From assembly GCA_937918935.1 (NCBI GenBank), contig CAKZSI010000030.1, positions 148,878 through 212,877 on the forward strand: DNA of 64,000 nt. Reading direction: 5' to 3'. This stretch comes from an uncultured Chloroflexales bacterium. GTDB taxonomy: Bacteria; Chloroflexota; Chloroflexia; Chloroflexales; Chloroflexaceae. A model generated the notes under the pieces. The model was given only the letters and a program-made list of their open reading frames with translations, did no database searches and was not told where the DNA came from. Positions 8,910 through 17,616 of the stretch are shown one piece after another (positions within the stretch are counted from its first letter, which is position 1; each line of letters begins with the position of its first letter). Position numbers and translations under genes: made by a program.

Positions 8910-11132
8910 ATGAATCTGAAGCATCTGCTTCTCCTGACCCTTCTTGTGGTCACCATTCCTCTCACTGCCTGTACAGGACGGGGATCGTCGGAACCGCCAG
9001 CGACTTCGGAACCGCCACGCCAGGAAACGACCGCAACCACGGCTGCCCCGCCTACCATAGCGCCAACCAGAGCCGCGGCTCCTTCCTCCGATGGGGTCTA
9101 TCGTGTGGACCAGAGCGCCAGCAGCAGCCGCAGTGCGCTGGAGAACGTAGAACTGGTCCTCTACCGGGCGACGCTTACCAACGACAGCCTGATCCTGCGG
9201 GTAGGCTTCCACAACATCAGTGAGAAGAGCTTTTACCTCGCCGGCGGGGTTGGCGCCGACACGTTTCGCCTGGTGGATGCTGCCGGCACTGAATACGAGC
9301 CAGTAGCCTATAGTGAAAACCTGGACAACATCGATCCGCCGGGCGGCTTTATTGCCGGCCAGGCCAATGTCGGCGACCTCACCTTTCCCCGACCAGCAGG
9401 ACCGGCGCCATTTGAATTGCGGTATCCCTCCTACGATCCAATCCGTTTTACTCTGGACCAGGTGATAGCCGCGGAGGCGCTGCGCGTTCCCGAACAAACC
9501 TATCCGCTCGGGATCGAGCTGTTCAGTTCGCGCAGAGCCCTGGTCCCGGTGCTCCTCAGACTGGAGGCCCTGACCGTCACCTCAGACGAACTGATCTTCG
9601 ATGTCGCCTTCGTCAACACCCGCCGTCAGCCATACGACATTAGCCGCGGACTGTCTGGCGAGGACGCCCGACTGCTCGATGCCGAATTCGTTGCCTATCA
9701 ACCCTCCAGTGTTAGCGATAGTCTGCGTACCACTATCGCGCCGGAGCGAGGATGGCTGCCCGGCCAGGCCCATACCGGCAAGCTTACCTTCCCCCGCCCC
9801 CAGCGCATGGAGCAACTGCGCTTCATCTTCCCCGAGTACACCGCCGCCACCTTGCAATTCGGCCCCTCCGGGCTGGTGAATACCAGCATCACCTCGGCTG
9901 CGGGCGCAGCGCCACCGTCCACACCCACCCCTGAGCCGCAGGAAGCCGTCCTGCGAGAACTGGACACGCTGCTGGAGCGGCAGGCTCGCGCCGTCGAACA
10001 GGGCGACCTTTCGGCGTACCTGGCCACCTTTACCGAGCCCTTGCAGCAAGAGCAGCGGGCCATCTTTGAGCGTAGCCGTAACCTGCCGTTGAGTGGTTAC
10101 CAGGTTGAGGCATCGCCGTCTACCGTGGTACTGAGTTCCGACATAGCGGCCGGTAACATTAAGAACGTAACGGTGACCATTCATTACCGCTTGCGCGGCA
10201 CGCCTGAGGACAATCTGCTTCAGCACAGCCTTGCCTACAGCTTTGAACGGCAGAATGGCAACTGGCTCGTCAGCGCCTACACCCTGGAACGCCAACCGCC
10301 CTTCTGGTGGACCGGCGATGTGCTCGTGCGCGAGACTCCGCACTTCCTGATCATTGCGCGACCAGAGGCAACAGGTGAGCTGGACGTGGTGGCCCGGGAG
10401 TGCGAACAGGCGTATACCGAGTTACAGGCTGCCGGTCTCACCCTCACGCCGCGCATCGTGGCCTACTTTGCTACTACTCAGGACGATTTCAAGACGCAGA
10501 CAGGGCAGGGATCGCGCACCCTTGGCGTGGCGATGTCGTTGTACGACCTGTCGAGCGAGGAAATCCAGGTCCTTGGACGGGTATTCTACATTAACGGAGA
10601 CGCTTTTCAGGAAGAGACCGAATCCGCCGGCCCCTTCGGGCGCCAGGCAACTATCCGGCACGAACTGGTGCATCTGGCCCTGGCGCCCGAAACGCGGCCA
10701 TTTACCCCTCCATGGCTCGTTGAAGGTGCAGCGATGTTCTATGCCGGCCAGGACACGCCTGAGTTTAGAGACCAGTTGGTCAGCGGTGGCCGGCTGGACT
10801 CCGTCAGCCTGGCGCGCCTGACCAGGGCCAATACGCTTGGCGAGTTTGACATCCTCGGACAGAGTGTCGGTCCCGAGTACGTTTTCTCAGCACAAGTGAC
10901 CCGCTACCTGATCGAGACCTATGGCCAGGAACGGTACGGGGAACTGTATCGCTTCTTCAGTCGCATACCGGCGGATCAAGTGCGCGATCGCATGCCGGTG
11001 TTCATCGGTCCTTTTGGCTCGGCGTTCGGGGATCTCAGTGAGGAATTGACGACGCAGGCGTTGTCGGAGGTTTACGGCCTGACGATCGAGGAACTGGATG
11101 CGGCCGTAAAGCAGTGGCTGCGCAGGTCATAG
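8910..11132 (+). CDS. Secreted lipoprotein with a peptidase MA-like (gluzincin) domain
   Basis: 740 residues with a lipoprotein signal (LTAC, Cys21), then a Thr/Pro-rich linker. Two similar beta-rich segments follow (about 60-180 and 205-320); both contain a 'GxxxGQAxxGxLTFPRP' motif, so they look like an internal duplication. Next is an NTF2-like region (about 345-470) and a metalloprotease-like domain with HELVH (584-588) and a third-ligand Glu in WLVEGAAMFYAG (E605), the HExxH...E pattern of the peptidase MA family. AAGGAGG precedes ATG 8910. It is probably anchored outside the membrane; substrate unknown. The zinc ligands look intact. Confidence 0.8.
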   Translation: MNLKHLLLLTLLVVTIPLTACTGRGSSEPPATSEPPRQETTATTAAPPTIAPTRAAAPSSDGVYRVDQSASSSRSALENVELVLYRATLTNDSLILRVGFHNISEKSFYLAGGVGADTFRLVDAAGTEYEPVAYSENLDNIDPPGGFIAGQANVGDLTFPRPAGPAPFELRYPSYDPIRFTLDQVIAAEALRVPEQTYPLGIELFSSRRALVPVLLRLEALTVTSDELIFDVAFVNTRRQPYDISRGLSGEDARLLDAEFVAYQPSSVSDSLRTTIAPERGWLPGQAHTGKLTFPRPQRMEQLRFIFPEYTAATLQFGPSGLVNTSITSAAGAAPPSTPTPEPQEAVLRELDTLLERQARAVEQGDLSAYLATFTEPLQQEQRAIFERSRNLPLSGYQVEASPSTVVLSSDIAAGNIKNVTVTIHYRLRGTPEDNLLQHSLAYSFERQNGNWLVSAYTLERQPPFWWTGDVLVRETPHFLIIARPEATGELDVVARECEQAYTELQAAGLTLTPRIVAYFATTQDDFKTQTGQGSRTLGVAMSLYDLSSEEIQVLGRVFYINGDAFQEETESAGPFGRQATIRHELVHLALAPETRPFTPPWLVEGAAMFYAGQDTPEFRDQLVSGGRLDSVSLARLTRANTLGEFDILGQSVGPEYVFSAQVTRYLIETYGQERYGELYRFFSRIPADQVRDRMPVFIGPFGSAFGDLSEELTTQALSEVYGLTIEELDAAVKQWLRRS

Positions 11133-11150
11133 TGGCTTCACGCAGCGGGG

Positions 11151-11175
11151 TGTGGGGCGGCTGTGCCGCCCCACA
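11151..11175 (+). terminator. Hairpin terminator after the lipoprotein gene (family C repeat)
   Basis: TGTGGGGCGGC (11151-11161) pairs perfectly with GCCGCCCCACA (11165-11175) around a TGT loop, and TTTT follows at 11181-11184. The same GGCGGC/GCCGCC motif recurs near 15927. A GGGGCAAGCCCC hairpin follows at about 11196-11207. Confidence 0.55.
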
Positions 11176-11284
11176 GGATCTTTTCCTGGGGTTCGGGGCA
11201 AGCCCCAAAGACGTTGCAACAGCCCTGCTATCCTGCCCGCATCGTTTGCGCCTTGCTCATCAGCGTGGTACAATCGCGCCGAGA

Positions 11285-11376
11285 GGGCAGGTCGCATAGT
11301 CTGGTCTAGTGCGCGGCACTGGAAATGCCGTACAGCGGAAACGCTGTCGAGGGTTCGAATCCCTCCCTGCCCGCCA
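11285..11376 (+). tRNA. tRNA-Ser (anticodon GGA)
   Basis: The acceptor GGGCAGG (11285-11291) pairs with CCTGCCC (11366-11372), followed by discriminator G and an encoded CCA. The anticodon stem CGGCA/TGCCG encloses the loop CTGGAAA, giving GGA at 11321-11323. A long variable arm (CAGC-GGAAAC-GCTG) is the class II feature expected for serine, and the T arm is GAGGG-TTCGAAT-CCCTC. The anticodon decodes UCC/UCU. Confidence 0.95.
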
Positions 11377-11415
11377 CCCCTCCGCAGATACGCCTGCACC
11401 GCCCCACGTCGGCAC

Positions 11416-11446
11416 GAGTTCGAATCCCTCTCTGCCCGCCACCCCT
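11416..11446 (+). repeat. Duplicated 3' fragment of the tRNA-Ser gene
   Basis: 31 bases match 11351-11381 (the T arm, acceptor 3' strand, CCA and five flanking bases) with two mismatches, 65 bases downstream of the original. There is no D or anticodon arm, so it is not a tRNA. The stop codon of the convergent GAF gene overlaps its right end. It could be the relic of a tandem tRNA copy or an attachment-site scar. Confidence 0.8.
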
Positions 11447-12500
11447 ACCAACTCAGGCGTAGCTGTTCCTCCCGTAGCCGCGCAACCATCGCCTCCGCGC
11501 GCGCGATGGCAGTAACCTCGCCGGCCCGGATCTCACGCAACGCTGCCTCCAACTCCTCGAAGCTATCTGCGAGATGCGTGGCGATCGCTTTCAGACGCGC
11601 ATCAAGATTGGCCGCCTGAATCGCCAGCGCCACATGGCAGGCCACCAGTTCCAGCAGATTCAGATGGGCTGTGTTGAACACCCGACTGCGTGTCGTCGTA
11701 ACAGTGAGCGCGCCGAGGACACGGTCGCCCCAGAGGAGCGGTACGGCCATGGCGCAACGGGTAGGTGTATCGCTGTGGCCCGGTTTCAACCCCAACCAGC
11801 GCTGGTCGGTATCGGTCTCGTCGATAATCAGGGGCGCACGATCACGCAGCACCAGCCCGGCGAAGCCATGTTCGGCCACCTCACGGGCGCGCTCAGGTGC
11901 GGCAATCAGGCCGGTGCTCAGCACCAGCACGGGATGGCGAGCATCATCCAGTGGTAGCAGCAGCACTGAGGCTCGCTCGCCGCCCACCATGGCGGGGATA
12001 TGCTTCGTGATATGCAGCGCCAACACCTGCGGATCACTCGATTCGCGCACCACTGCCCGCCCGAAGTCCAGCAGGTGCTCCAGAGTCTCCTCGTGGGCCT
12101 GGGCAGCGATCGCATGTAGCTCCACCTGTCCCTGGAGCATCGCATGCTCGAGGGCCGCGCCGATCAACTGGCCAAGCGGAAGCAGCAACGCGCGATCTTC
12201 GGCGTTGAAGGCCAATTCGCGCGTAGCCTCAATGCGTCCAATGACGCGCCGCCCGATCAGCACCGGCCCGCAGAGCACGCCCGGCTCTTGCCGTTCGATA
12301 AGGCCCGTACCTGCTGGAACGGTAATGGTCACGTGTTCGGCCCGCAGCCAGTCGCTGGCAAGATCTTGCAATACCGGGAGCGGATTCCCCTGCCGCCCCG
12401 CTGCCAGAAATGCACCAACGCTACTGAGTAGTTCGCGCAGACGCCGGATCTGGATCGCGTCACTGGTTGGCGGAATGGAAGAAGGTTCTGTGCCAGGCAT
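11445..12500 (-). CDS. Tandem GAF-domain protein
   Basis: 351 residues with two predicted GAF sensor domains, about 15-135 and 145-300. The second is clearer: ending RCAMAVPLLWGDRVLGALTVTT, the classic GAF core strand pair. A C-terminal coiled coil (about 305-350) follows. No kinase, GGDEF or other output domain is present, so it probably senses a small ligand or redox state and acts through a partner. ATG 12500 has no strong ribosome-binding site. Its stop overlaps the tRNA-fragment repeat. It is separated from clpC by 650 bases containing a terminator and a duplicated 37-bp element. Confidence 0.75.
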   Translation of the reverse strand: MPGTEPSSIPPTSDAIQIRRLRELLSSVGAFLAAGRQGNPLPVLQDLASDWLRAEHVTITVPAGTGLIERQEPGVLCGPVLIGRRVIGRIEATRELAFNAEDRALLLPLGQLIGAALEHAMLQGQVELHAIAAQAHEETLEHLLDFGRAVVRESSDPQVLALHITKHIPAMVGGERASVLLLPLDDARHPVLVLSTGLIAAPERAREVAEHGFAGLVLRDRAPLIIDETDTDQRWLGLKPGHSDTPTRCAMAVPLLWGDRVLGALTVTTTRSRVFNTAHLNLLELVACHVALAIQAANLDARLKAIATHLADSFEELEAALREIRAGEVTAIARAEAMVARLREEQLRLSW

Positions 12501-12819
12501 AATCGTTCTGGTTTGCAGGGTTAGAAATAGTCTCGCTGCGCGGCAGTCCGGGTTGCCGTTCAGGGGAACTGCGGCGTGATGCGCCCTCCACCATCCGCTG
12601 GTTCCGCCATGACGGCAGACATGTCCTGGTTTCGCCAGGACGCGCGCCCCCTCCGGGTAGAACCGGGGATTGCGGGAAGGCTACGTCTGTCTGCGCCCCT
12701 CCAGGACCATAACGCGGGGGAGACCAGGTCCTGGCAAGGCAATCAAATACTTTTTCCAGGATATACGATTCGCTCGTAAATGCAAACACCCGATTTTCCT
12801 ATTCCCCACTAGGAAGGGG

Positions 12820-12931
12820 TGCAAAATAAACAAAATGTCATTTCTTTTCTCAAATGACGTTCCATCATCGAGCATCCTGATGACGCCTGGACAGTGCAAA
12901 ATAAACGAAATGTCATTTCTTTTCTCAAATG
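12820..12931. repeat. Two 37-bp direct repeats with an internal palindrome
   Basis: Copies at 12820-12856 and 12895-12931 differ at one base and are separated by 38 unrelated bases. Each contains AAATGTCATTT; in copy 2 the palindrome is the perfect 13-mer GAAATGTCATTTC. Read on the minus strand, each copy has TTGAGA, 17 bases, then TTTATT, with the palindrome in the middle. This suggests a duplicated promoter/operator directed toward the GAF gene. Confidence 0.75.
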
Positions 12932-12984
12932 TTTTCGATCTGGTCATTGTCCAGCAACAAGACTTTTCCCTTCAACGCGCAAAA

Positions 12985-13039
12985 CACACAACGTCCCCCG
13001 GTTCCCCCGGTTCCCGCGGGAACCGGGGGACGTTGTGTG
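12985..13039 (-). terminator. Large hairpin terminator downstream of clpC
   Basis: 22-base arms (12985-13006 and 13018-13039) are perfectly complementary around an 11-base loop. On the minus strand the stem is followed by TTTTG, as expected for an intrinsic terminator of clpC, whose stop is 115 bases upstream. The stem is unusually long, and its GGTTCCC core recalls the family A repeats. Confidence 0.6.
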
Positions 13040-13154
13040 ACAGGTGTGGTCATACCAATTTCACTTGAAGACTCCGCAAGCAGCGTTGCGTCAAAGCGCA
13101 CCTGGACGCCTTGTGCAACAATCTGCAATCCAAAATCTACAATCTGAAATGGTA

Positions 13155-15635
13155 TCAGGCGCCCAGCGGCTCGGCCGGGCGAGTACTTTCGATCTGGAGC
13201 ACATCGCCGCGCTGGAACACCAGTTGACCGTTTTCCAGGTCAACTTCGATCGTATCGCCGGCCTTGAAGATGCCCCGCAGCAACTCACGCGAGATCGGCG
13301 TCTCCAGCAGGCGCTGCACAGTGCGCCGCAGTGGCCGCGCTCCGTAGATCGGGTTGTAGCCCTCGGTCACCAGGTACTCTTTGGCTGCCTTGGTAAGCTT
13401 CAGCGTGATCTTCTGATCCCGCAGTCGCTCTACCAGGTCACCCACCTGTAGATCGATAATCCGGGTGAGATCCTCCATCGTCAGCGGATGGAAGAGGATG
13501 ATCTCGTCCACGCGATTAAGAAACTCGGGCCGGAAGGTCTGGCGCAGAGCCTCGTCCACTTTCTTGCGCGCGTCCTTCATATCAATCTGCCGCGGACCCT
13601 TGCCACTGGTAGAGAAGCCGATGCCGCCGCCCTGGAGGTGCTCGGTGCCGGCGTTGCTGGTCATGATGATCACCGTGTTGCGGAAGTCAACCGTGCGCCC
13701 CTGACCGTCGGTAAGGCGACCGTCGTCAAGCACTTGCAGCAGAGCGTTGAACACGTCGGGATGGGCCTTTTCGATCTCATCGAACAACACCACCTGGTAG
13801 GGCCGCCGGCGGATGCTCTCGGTGAGCTGGCCGCCCTCGTCGTAGCCGACGTAGCCGGGCGGGGCGCCGATCAGGCGGGCCACGGTGTGGCGCTCCTGGA
13901 ACTCGCTCATATCAACACGGGTCATGGCCTCGTCGCTGTCGAAGAGGTACTCCGCAAGGGCCTTGGCCAGTTCCGTCTTGCCCACTCCGGTGGGACCGAC
14001 AAAGATGAAGCTTCCGATGGGCCGGCGCGGGTCGCGCAGGCCGCTTCGCGCCCGCCGGATGGCGTCGGAAAGCGCCACGATGGCCTCGTGCTGGCCAATC
14101 ACCCGGTCGTGGAGGCGCTCCTCCATATGGATCAACTTCTCCCGCTCGGTCTCCAGCATCCGGCTCACGGGCACCCCCGTCCAGCTCGAGACGATCTGGG
14201 CAACGTCTTCATCGTCCACCACCTCATCAAGGTTGGAGGACTTGAGCCACGCTTCGCGTTCGGTTTCAAATTCGGACTGGAGGGCCAGGTAGCGCGAGCG
14301 CAGCAGCGCGGCCCGCTCGTAGTCGCGACGGGCGCCAGCCTCTTCCTCCTCCTGCTGCAACCGGCGCAACTCGGTCTCTTTGGCCTTGAGCGCTGGCGGC
14401 ATGGAGTAAATATCGATGCGCAGCTTGGCGCTGGCCTCATCAATGAGGTCAATCGCCTTGTCGGGAAGGAAGCGATCGTTGATATAGCGGCTCGACAGGT
14501 GCGCAGCGGCGTGGATTGCGGCGTCAGAAATGGTAAGCTGATGGTGTTCCTCGTAGCGCTTCCGCAGGCCGCGCAGCATCTCCACCGTAGTCTCGACGTC
14601 GGGCTCTTCCACGAACACCGGGCTGAAGCGGCGCTCCAGGGCGGCGTCTTTCTCAATATGCTTGCGGTACTCGTCAATCGTAGTCGCGCCCACCACCTGG
14701 ATCTCGCCGCGGCTCAGGGCTGGCTTGAGCATGTTGCTGGCATCAATGCTGCCGGCTGCCGCGCCCGCGCCAACGACGGTGTGCAACTCGTCAATGAACA
14801 GGATCACCTTGCCCTTGGCGTTGCGCACCTCGTCCATCACGGCCTTCAGGCGCTCCTCAAACTCGCCGCGGAACTTCGACCCGGCCACCATGCCCGCCAG
14901 ATCCAGCGCCAGGAGACGCCGGTCACGCAATGTCGGCGGCACGTCGCCGGTCACCAGGCGCTGGGCCAGGCCCTCGGCAATCGCCGTCTTGCCCACGCCC
15001 GTCTCCCCTACGAGCACCGGGTTGTTCTTGGTGCGCCGCGAGAGAATGCGGATGACGCGCGTGATCTCGGCATCGCGCCCGATGACCGGGTCAAGCTTTC
15101 CCTGCCGGGCCAGATCGGTAAGATCGGTGCTGTACTTCTCCAGGATCTCATAGCGACTCTCCGCGCCCGGGTCGTCCGAGCGCTGCGCGCCACGGATCTC
15201 CATCAGGGCCTGGTAGATCCGCTCCTGGTCAATGCTGAAGCTATGCAGGATGCGGGCCGAGGCCCCCTCTCGCTCGCCGCTCAGGGCGATCAGCAGGTGA
15301 TCCACGCCCACATACTGGTCACCCAGGCGATTGGCCTCCTCCTCGGCCCGCTTCACCAGCCGCTGCGTGCGCGGTGTTACGTAGACCTGGTTGCCCAGGC
15401 CGTACTGGCCATACACCTTCGGCGACTTCTCCAGTTCACGCTCGACGCGCTGAGCAACCAGTTCTGGGTCAACATTCAAGCGTGCCAGGGCGCGAGCTGC
15501 CAGGCCGTCGCGCTGGCGCAGCATCGCCAGGAAGACATGCTCAACATCGAGCTGTGTGTGATGCTGCTCCTGCATTATTTCCTGCGCGGCCTGGAAGGCG
15601 TCCTGCGCCTTTTCCGTAAATCGCTCAAGTCTCAT
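13155..15635 (-). CDS. clpC: ATP-dependent Clp protease ATP-binding subunit ClpC
   Basis: An 826-residue Hsp100 unfoldase that feeds substrates to ClpP or disaggregates them. The Clp-N repeat domain spans about 1-145. AAA-1 has Walker A GETGVGKT (210-217) and Walker [11 protein letters not shown] short UVR-like middle segment ([15 protein letters not shown], about 430-450) replaces the long ClpB coiled coil. AAA-2 has [22 protein letters not shown] and a C-terminal D2-small domain with [11 protein letters not shown]. The short middle region argues for ClpC over ClpB. No mcsA, mcsB or ctsR gene is adjacent. A TGCTATACT extended -10 lies about 110 bases upstream. Confidence 0.95.
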   Translation of the reverse strand: MRLERFTEKAQDAFQAAQEIMQEQHHTQLDVEHVFLAMLRQRDGLAARALARLNVDPELVAQRVERELEKSPKVYGQYGLGNQVYVTPRTQRLVKRAEEEANRLGDQYVGVDHLLIALSGEREGASARILHSFSIDQERIYQALMEIRGAQRSDDPGAESRYEILEKYSTDLTDLARQGKLDPVIGRDAEITRVIRILSRRTKNNPVLVGETGVGKTAIAEGLAQRLVTGDVPPTLRDRRLLALDLAGMVAGSKFRGEFEERLKAVMDEVRNAKGKVILFIDELHTVVGAGAAAGSIDASNMLKPALSRGEIQVVGATTIDEYRKHIEKDAALERRFSPVFVEEPDVETTVEMLRGLRKRYEEHHQLTISDAAIHAAAHLSSRYINDRFLPDKAIDLIDEASAKLRIDIYSMPPALKAKETELRRLQQEEEEAGARRDYERAALLRSRYLALQSEFETEREAWLKSSNLDEVVDDEDVAQIVSSWTGVPVSRMLETEREKLIHMEERLHDRVIGQHEAIVALSDAIRRARSGLRDPRRPIGSFIFVGPTGVGKTELAKALAEYLFDSDEAMTRVDMSEFQERHTVARLIGAPPGYVGYDEGGQLTESIRRRPYQVVLFDEIEKAHPDVFNALLQVLDDGRLTDGQGRTVDFRNTVIIMTSNAGTEHLQGGGIGFSTSGKGPRQIDMKDARKKVDEALRQTFRPEFLNRVDEIILFHPLTMEDLTRIIDLQVGDLVERLRDQKITLKLTKAAKEYLVTEGYNPIYGARPLRRTVQRLLETPISRELLRGIFKAGDTIEVDLENGQLVFQRGDVLQIESTRPAEPLGA

Positions 15636-15745
15636 ACGACAGTATCCCTCACTTGTTGTGACGCTCCCGGCTCCTGCTGGCGTTCGGAGGAAGCATCCTT
15701 GCCCCCGGGCCGCGAACGGATCGCTTATAACCGGAACGCTTCTTT

Positions 15746-15754
15746 AGTATAGCA
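15746..15754 (-). promoter_or_regulatory. Probable clpC promoter (extended -10)
   Basis: On the minus strand the sequence reads TGCTATACT, an extended -10 element, with no good -35 box at 16-18 bases. No CIRCE-like or CtsR-like tandem repeat is apparent in the leader. Confidence 0.45.
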
Positions 15755-15809
15755 TACACACTTTTGGCCTGCTTCACGCCAGTGTAAGAGTTGTATATGC
15801 GCGCCGCGG

Positions 15810-15960
15810 TTGCAACCCTCGCGGTTGCGACCACGGGGGAAACCCCGTTTCCCCACGCCAGGACCGGCGCAAAGTCCATGGGGCAAGCCCCCAACCCCGA
15901 TTGTTCGGTGGTGTTGGCGGCTACGCCGCCCCAGACCCCACCGTGGGAGAGGAACATTCC
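15810..15960. repeat. Cluster of family A and family C palindromes
   Basis: GGGGGAAACCCCGTTTCCCC (about 15837-15856) is a family A variant. A GGGGCAAGCCCC-type hairpin and GGCGGCTACGCCGCC (about 15928-15942) are family C. GCGGTTGC is repeated nearby. The cluster lies between the clpC promoter and the TPP riboswitch promoter. Confidence 0.55.
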
Positions 15961-15987
15961 TTAAGCCCCGTCCCTACACCCCCGGAA

Positions 15988-16016
15988 TTGACGGTCTGCC
16001 TCACCCGTGTTACCAT
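15988..16016 (+). promoter_or_regulatory. Promoter of the TPP riboswitch / thiamine transport unit
   Basis: TTGACG (15988-15993), a 17-base spacer, then TACCAT (16011-16016). The predicted start near 16023 is about ten bases before the riboswitch, the right place for a leader that consists of the aptamer plus a terminator. Confidence 0.55.
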
Positions 16017-16032
16017 TGCGGGAAATATAGAC

Positions 16033-16135
16033 ACAAGCTCGGGGAGCCGGGAGAGCCCGGCTGAGATTGCGGACCGATTGATGCCGCTGACCCGTAGAAC
16101 CTGACCTGGGTCATACCAGCGTAGGGAAGCGCCAG
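16033..16135 (+). promoter_or_regulatory. TPP riboswitch (THI box)
   Basis: The THI-box consensus is nearly complete: CTCGGGGAGCC at the 5' side, GGCTGAGA about 16070, GACCCGTAGAACCTGACCTGG, then TACCAGCGTAGGGAAGC at the 3' side. It binds thiamine pyrophosphate. A hairpin with a T-run follows at 16148-16180, so control is most likely by transcription termination when TPP is bound, lowering expression of the transporter downstream. Confidence 0.95.
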
Positions 16136-16147
16136 CAGCCCCCTGTG

Positions 16148-16180
16148 GCCGCCGTCCTCTACCCTGGTCGGCGGCTTTTT
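16148..16180 (+). terminator. Riboswitch-controlled intrinsic terminator
   Basis: GCCGCCG (16148-16154) pairs with CGGCGGC (16169-16175) around a 14-base loop, and TTTTT follows at 16176-16180. Its position between aptamer and thiB makes it the expression platform. Confidence 0.8.
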
Positions 16181-16226
16181 GCTATGCGCCCGCTCTATGC
16201 TCGCCAATTTTGTGAAAGGATCACGT

Positions 16227-17348
16227 ATGCGTCGCCTGATCACCTTCCTGGCCATGGCCGTGCTCCTGGTCGCCTGCGGCCAACCCGGGGCCAGCCGCCC
16301 CACCCCCCCACCGATGATCACCCCCGCCGCCAGTGTTGTCCCCGCTGGCGCAACGCCCGCCGCCGAGACCCGCCGTCTTGTGGTTATGACCCACGATAGC
16401 TTCTCCGTCAGCGAGGAGGTGCTGGCCGCCTTCACCGCCCGCTCAGGCGTCAGCGTCGAGTTCCTCAAGGCCGGTGACGCCGGAACAGTGCTCAACCAGG
16501 CCATTCTCAGCAAGAACGCTCCTCTCGCCGATGTTCTGTTCGGTGTGGATAATACGTTTCTCAGTCGCGCCCTCGCGGCGGACATCCTGACGCCCTATGC
16601 CTCACCTGCCCTCGCTGGCCTTCCAGATGATCTGAAGCTCGATCCGGAGAACCGGCTCCTACCGGTGGATTTTGGCTATGTCATCATCAACTACGATAAA
16701 GCGGCACTCGAGGCAGCCGGCCTGACCCCGCCGGCGGACCTGCGCGATCTCACCCTGCCGGCGTGGAAGGGTAAACTGGTTGTCCAGCATCCGGCCACCT
16801 CCTCACCCGGGCTGGCCTTTCTCCTTGCCACCATCGGCCATTTCGGCGATACCGGCGCATATACGTGGAAGGACTTCTGGCGCGATCTGCGCGCCAATGA
16901 GGTGATGGTGACCCAGGGCTGGAGCGAGGCCTACTATACCCATTTTAGCGGCAGCAGCGGCGAGGGCGCCTACCCTCTGGTCGTCAGTTATACTACCAGC
17001 CCCGCCGCCGAGGTGTTCTTCAGCGAGGGCCGGCGGTCCGAACCGCCCACTGGCAACCTCCTCGTCCCCGGCGGCAGTTTCCGGCAGATCGAGTTCGTCG
17101 GCATTCTCCGTGGCGCCCGCAACGAAGCCGCCGCCCGGCAATTCGTTGACTTCATGCTCCAGCCGGAGTTCCAGGCCGACATTCCCCTCCAGATGTTTGT
17201 CTACCCCGCCAACCCCCAGGCGCCACTGCCCGATGTGTTTGTCCGCTTCGCCGAACTTCCTTCCGAGCCGGCCAATCTGGCGCCCGACCTGATCGAGCAG
17301 CGCCGCGATCAGTGGATTGCCGAGTGGACGGAGATCGTGCTCCGATGA
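16227..17348 (+). CDS. thiB: Thiamine ABC transporter substrate-binding lipoprotein
   Basis: A 373-residue periplasmic-binding-fold lipoprotein. The signal peptide ends in LLVACG (Cys18), so it is an Lgt substrate. The mature part begins VVMTHDSFSVSEEV and includes DVLFGVDNTFLSRAL, VDFGYVIINYDKAAL and TSSPGLAFLLATI, all typical of the TbpA/ThiB family of thiamine, TMP and TPP binders. GAAAGGA lies six bases before ATG 16227; the upstream in-frame ATG overlaps the terminator and is unlikely. The TPP riboswitch in front strongly supports thiamine as ligand. The permease follows after a repeat-filled gap of 268 bases. Confidence 0.93.
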   Translation: MRRLITFLAMAVLLVACGQPGASRPTPPPMITPAASVVPAGATPAAETRRLVVMTHDSFSVSEEVLAAFTARSGVSVEFLKAGDAGTVLNQAILSKNAPLADVLFGVDNTFLSRALAADILTPYASPALAGLPDDLKLDPENRLLPVDFGYVIINYDKAALEAAGLTPPADLRDLTLPAWKGKLVVQHPATSSPGLAFLLATIGHFGDTGAYTWKDFWRDLRANEVMVTQGWSEAYYTHFSGSSGEGAYPLVVSYTTSPAAEVFFSEGRRSEPPTGNLLVPGGSFRQIEFVGILRGARNEAAARQFVDFMLQPEFQADIPLQMFVYPANPQAPLPDVFVRFAELPSEPANLAPDLIEQRRDQWIAEWTEIVLR

Positions 17349-17616
17349 GGCAGCTCCCCCCCGATTCGGGCCCTCCGGCGGCGCGCGCCCCCGCGCATGG
17401 CAGCAACCCCTTCAGGAAGGTCCGGGAGGGCAAAGCCCTCTCCAAAACCCGCTTTCCGTGCCTGGGGGACGCGAAGGCGCCGCGTACACCGCGCTGACCG
17501 CCGGTTGGAGGGGCATGGGGAAACCTGGTTTCCCCATGCCCCTGCCCCTCGAGGGGAAGCCCTGACGAGCTGCGCGCCCTGGAACGCTCCTCCAGGGCGT
17601 GGAGGTTAGCGCCTGA
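17349..17616. repeat. Spacer with a perfect family A palindrome between thiB and thiP
   Basis: The two 16-base arms at 17510-17525 and 17527-17542 (GGGGCATGGGGAAACC and its complement) are perfect around one T. Further GC-rich inverted segments such as GGGAGGGC...GCCCTC occur about 17420-17442. The insertion splits what is normally a tight operon. Confidence 0.7.

Larger units (their letters stand above)
12501..13154. other. Long spacer between the GAF gene and clpC
   Basis: 654 bases without a gene. From left to right: about 300 bases in which I see nothing firm; a 37-bp direct repeat (12820-12931); a 22-bp-arm hairpin (12985-13039); and an AT-rich string, AATCTGCAATCCAAAATC (13119-13136), resembling AAAATCTGCAATCTG near 33106. 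Base composition between 12740 and 12970 is much more AT-rich than the surroundings. Confidence 0.6.

Noticed and set aside
11416..11446. Second tRNA-Ser gene
   Set aside because: Only the T arm and acceptor 3' strand are present; the upstream bases cannot form D or anticodon arms.
12820..12931. Two 37-bp repeats read as a CRISPR array
   Set aside because: Only two units, AT-rich repeat without typical CRISPR ends, no cas genes, and an internal palindrome with promoter-like boxes explains it better.
13488..15752. 754-codon plus-strand open frame across clpC
   Set aside because: Antisense shadow of a well conserved ClpC gene in a high-GC genome; its translation has no recognisable domain.
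15746..15754. CtsR- or HrcA-type operator at the clpC promoter
   Set aside because: No tandem heptad or CIRCE inverted repeat could be seen in the leader.
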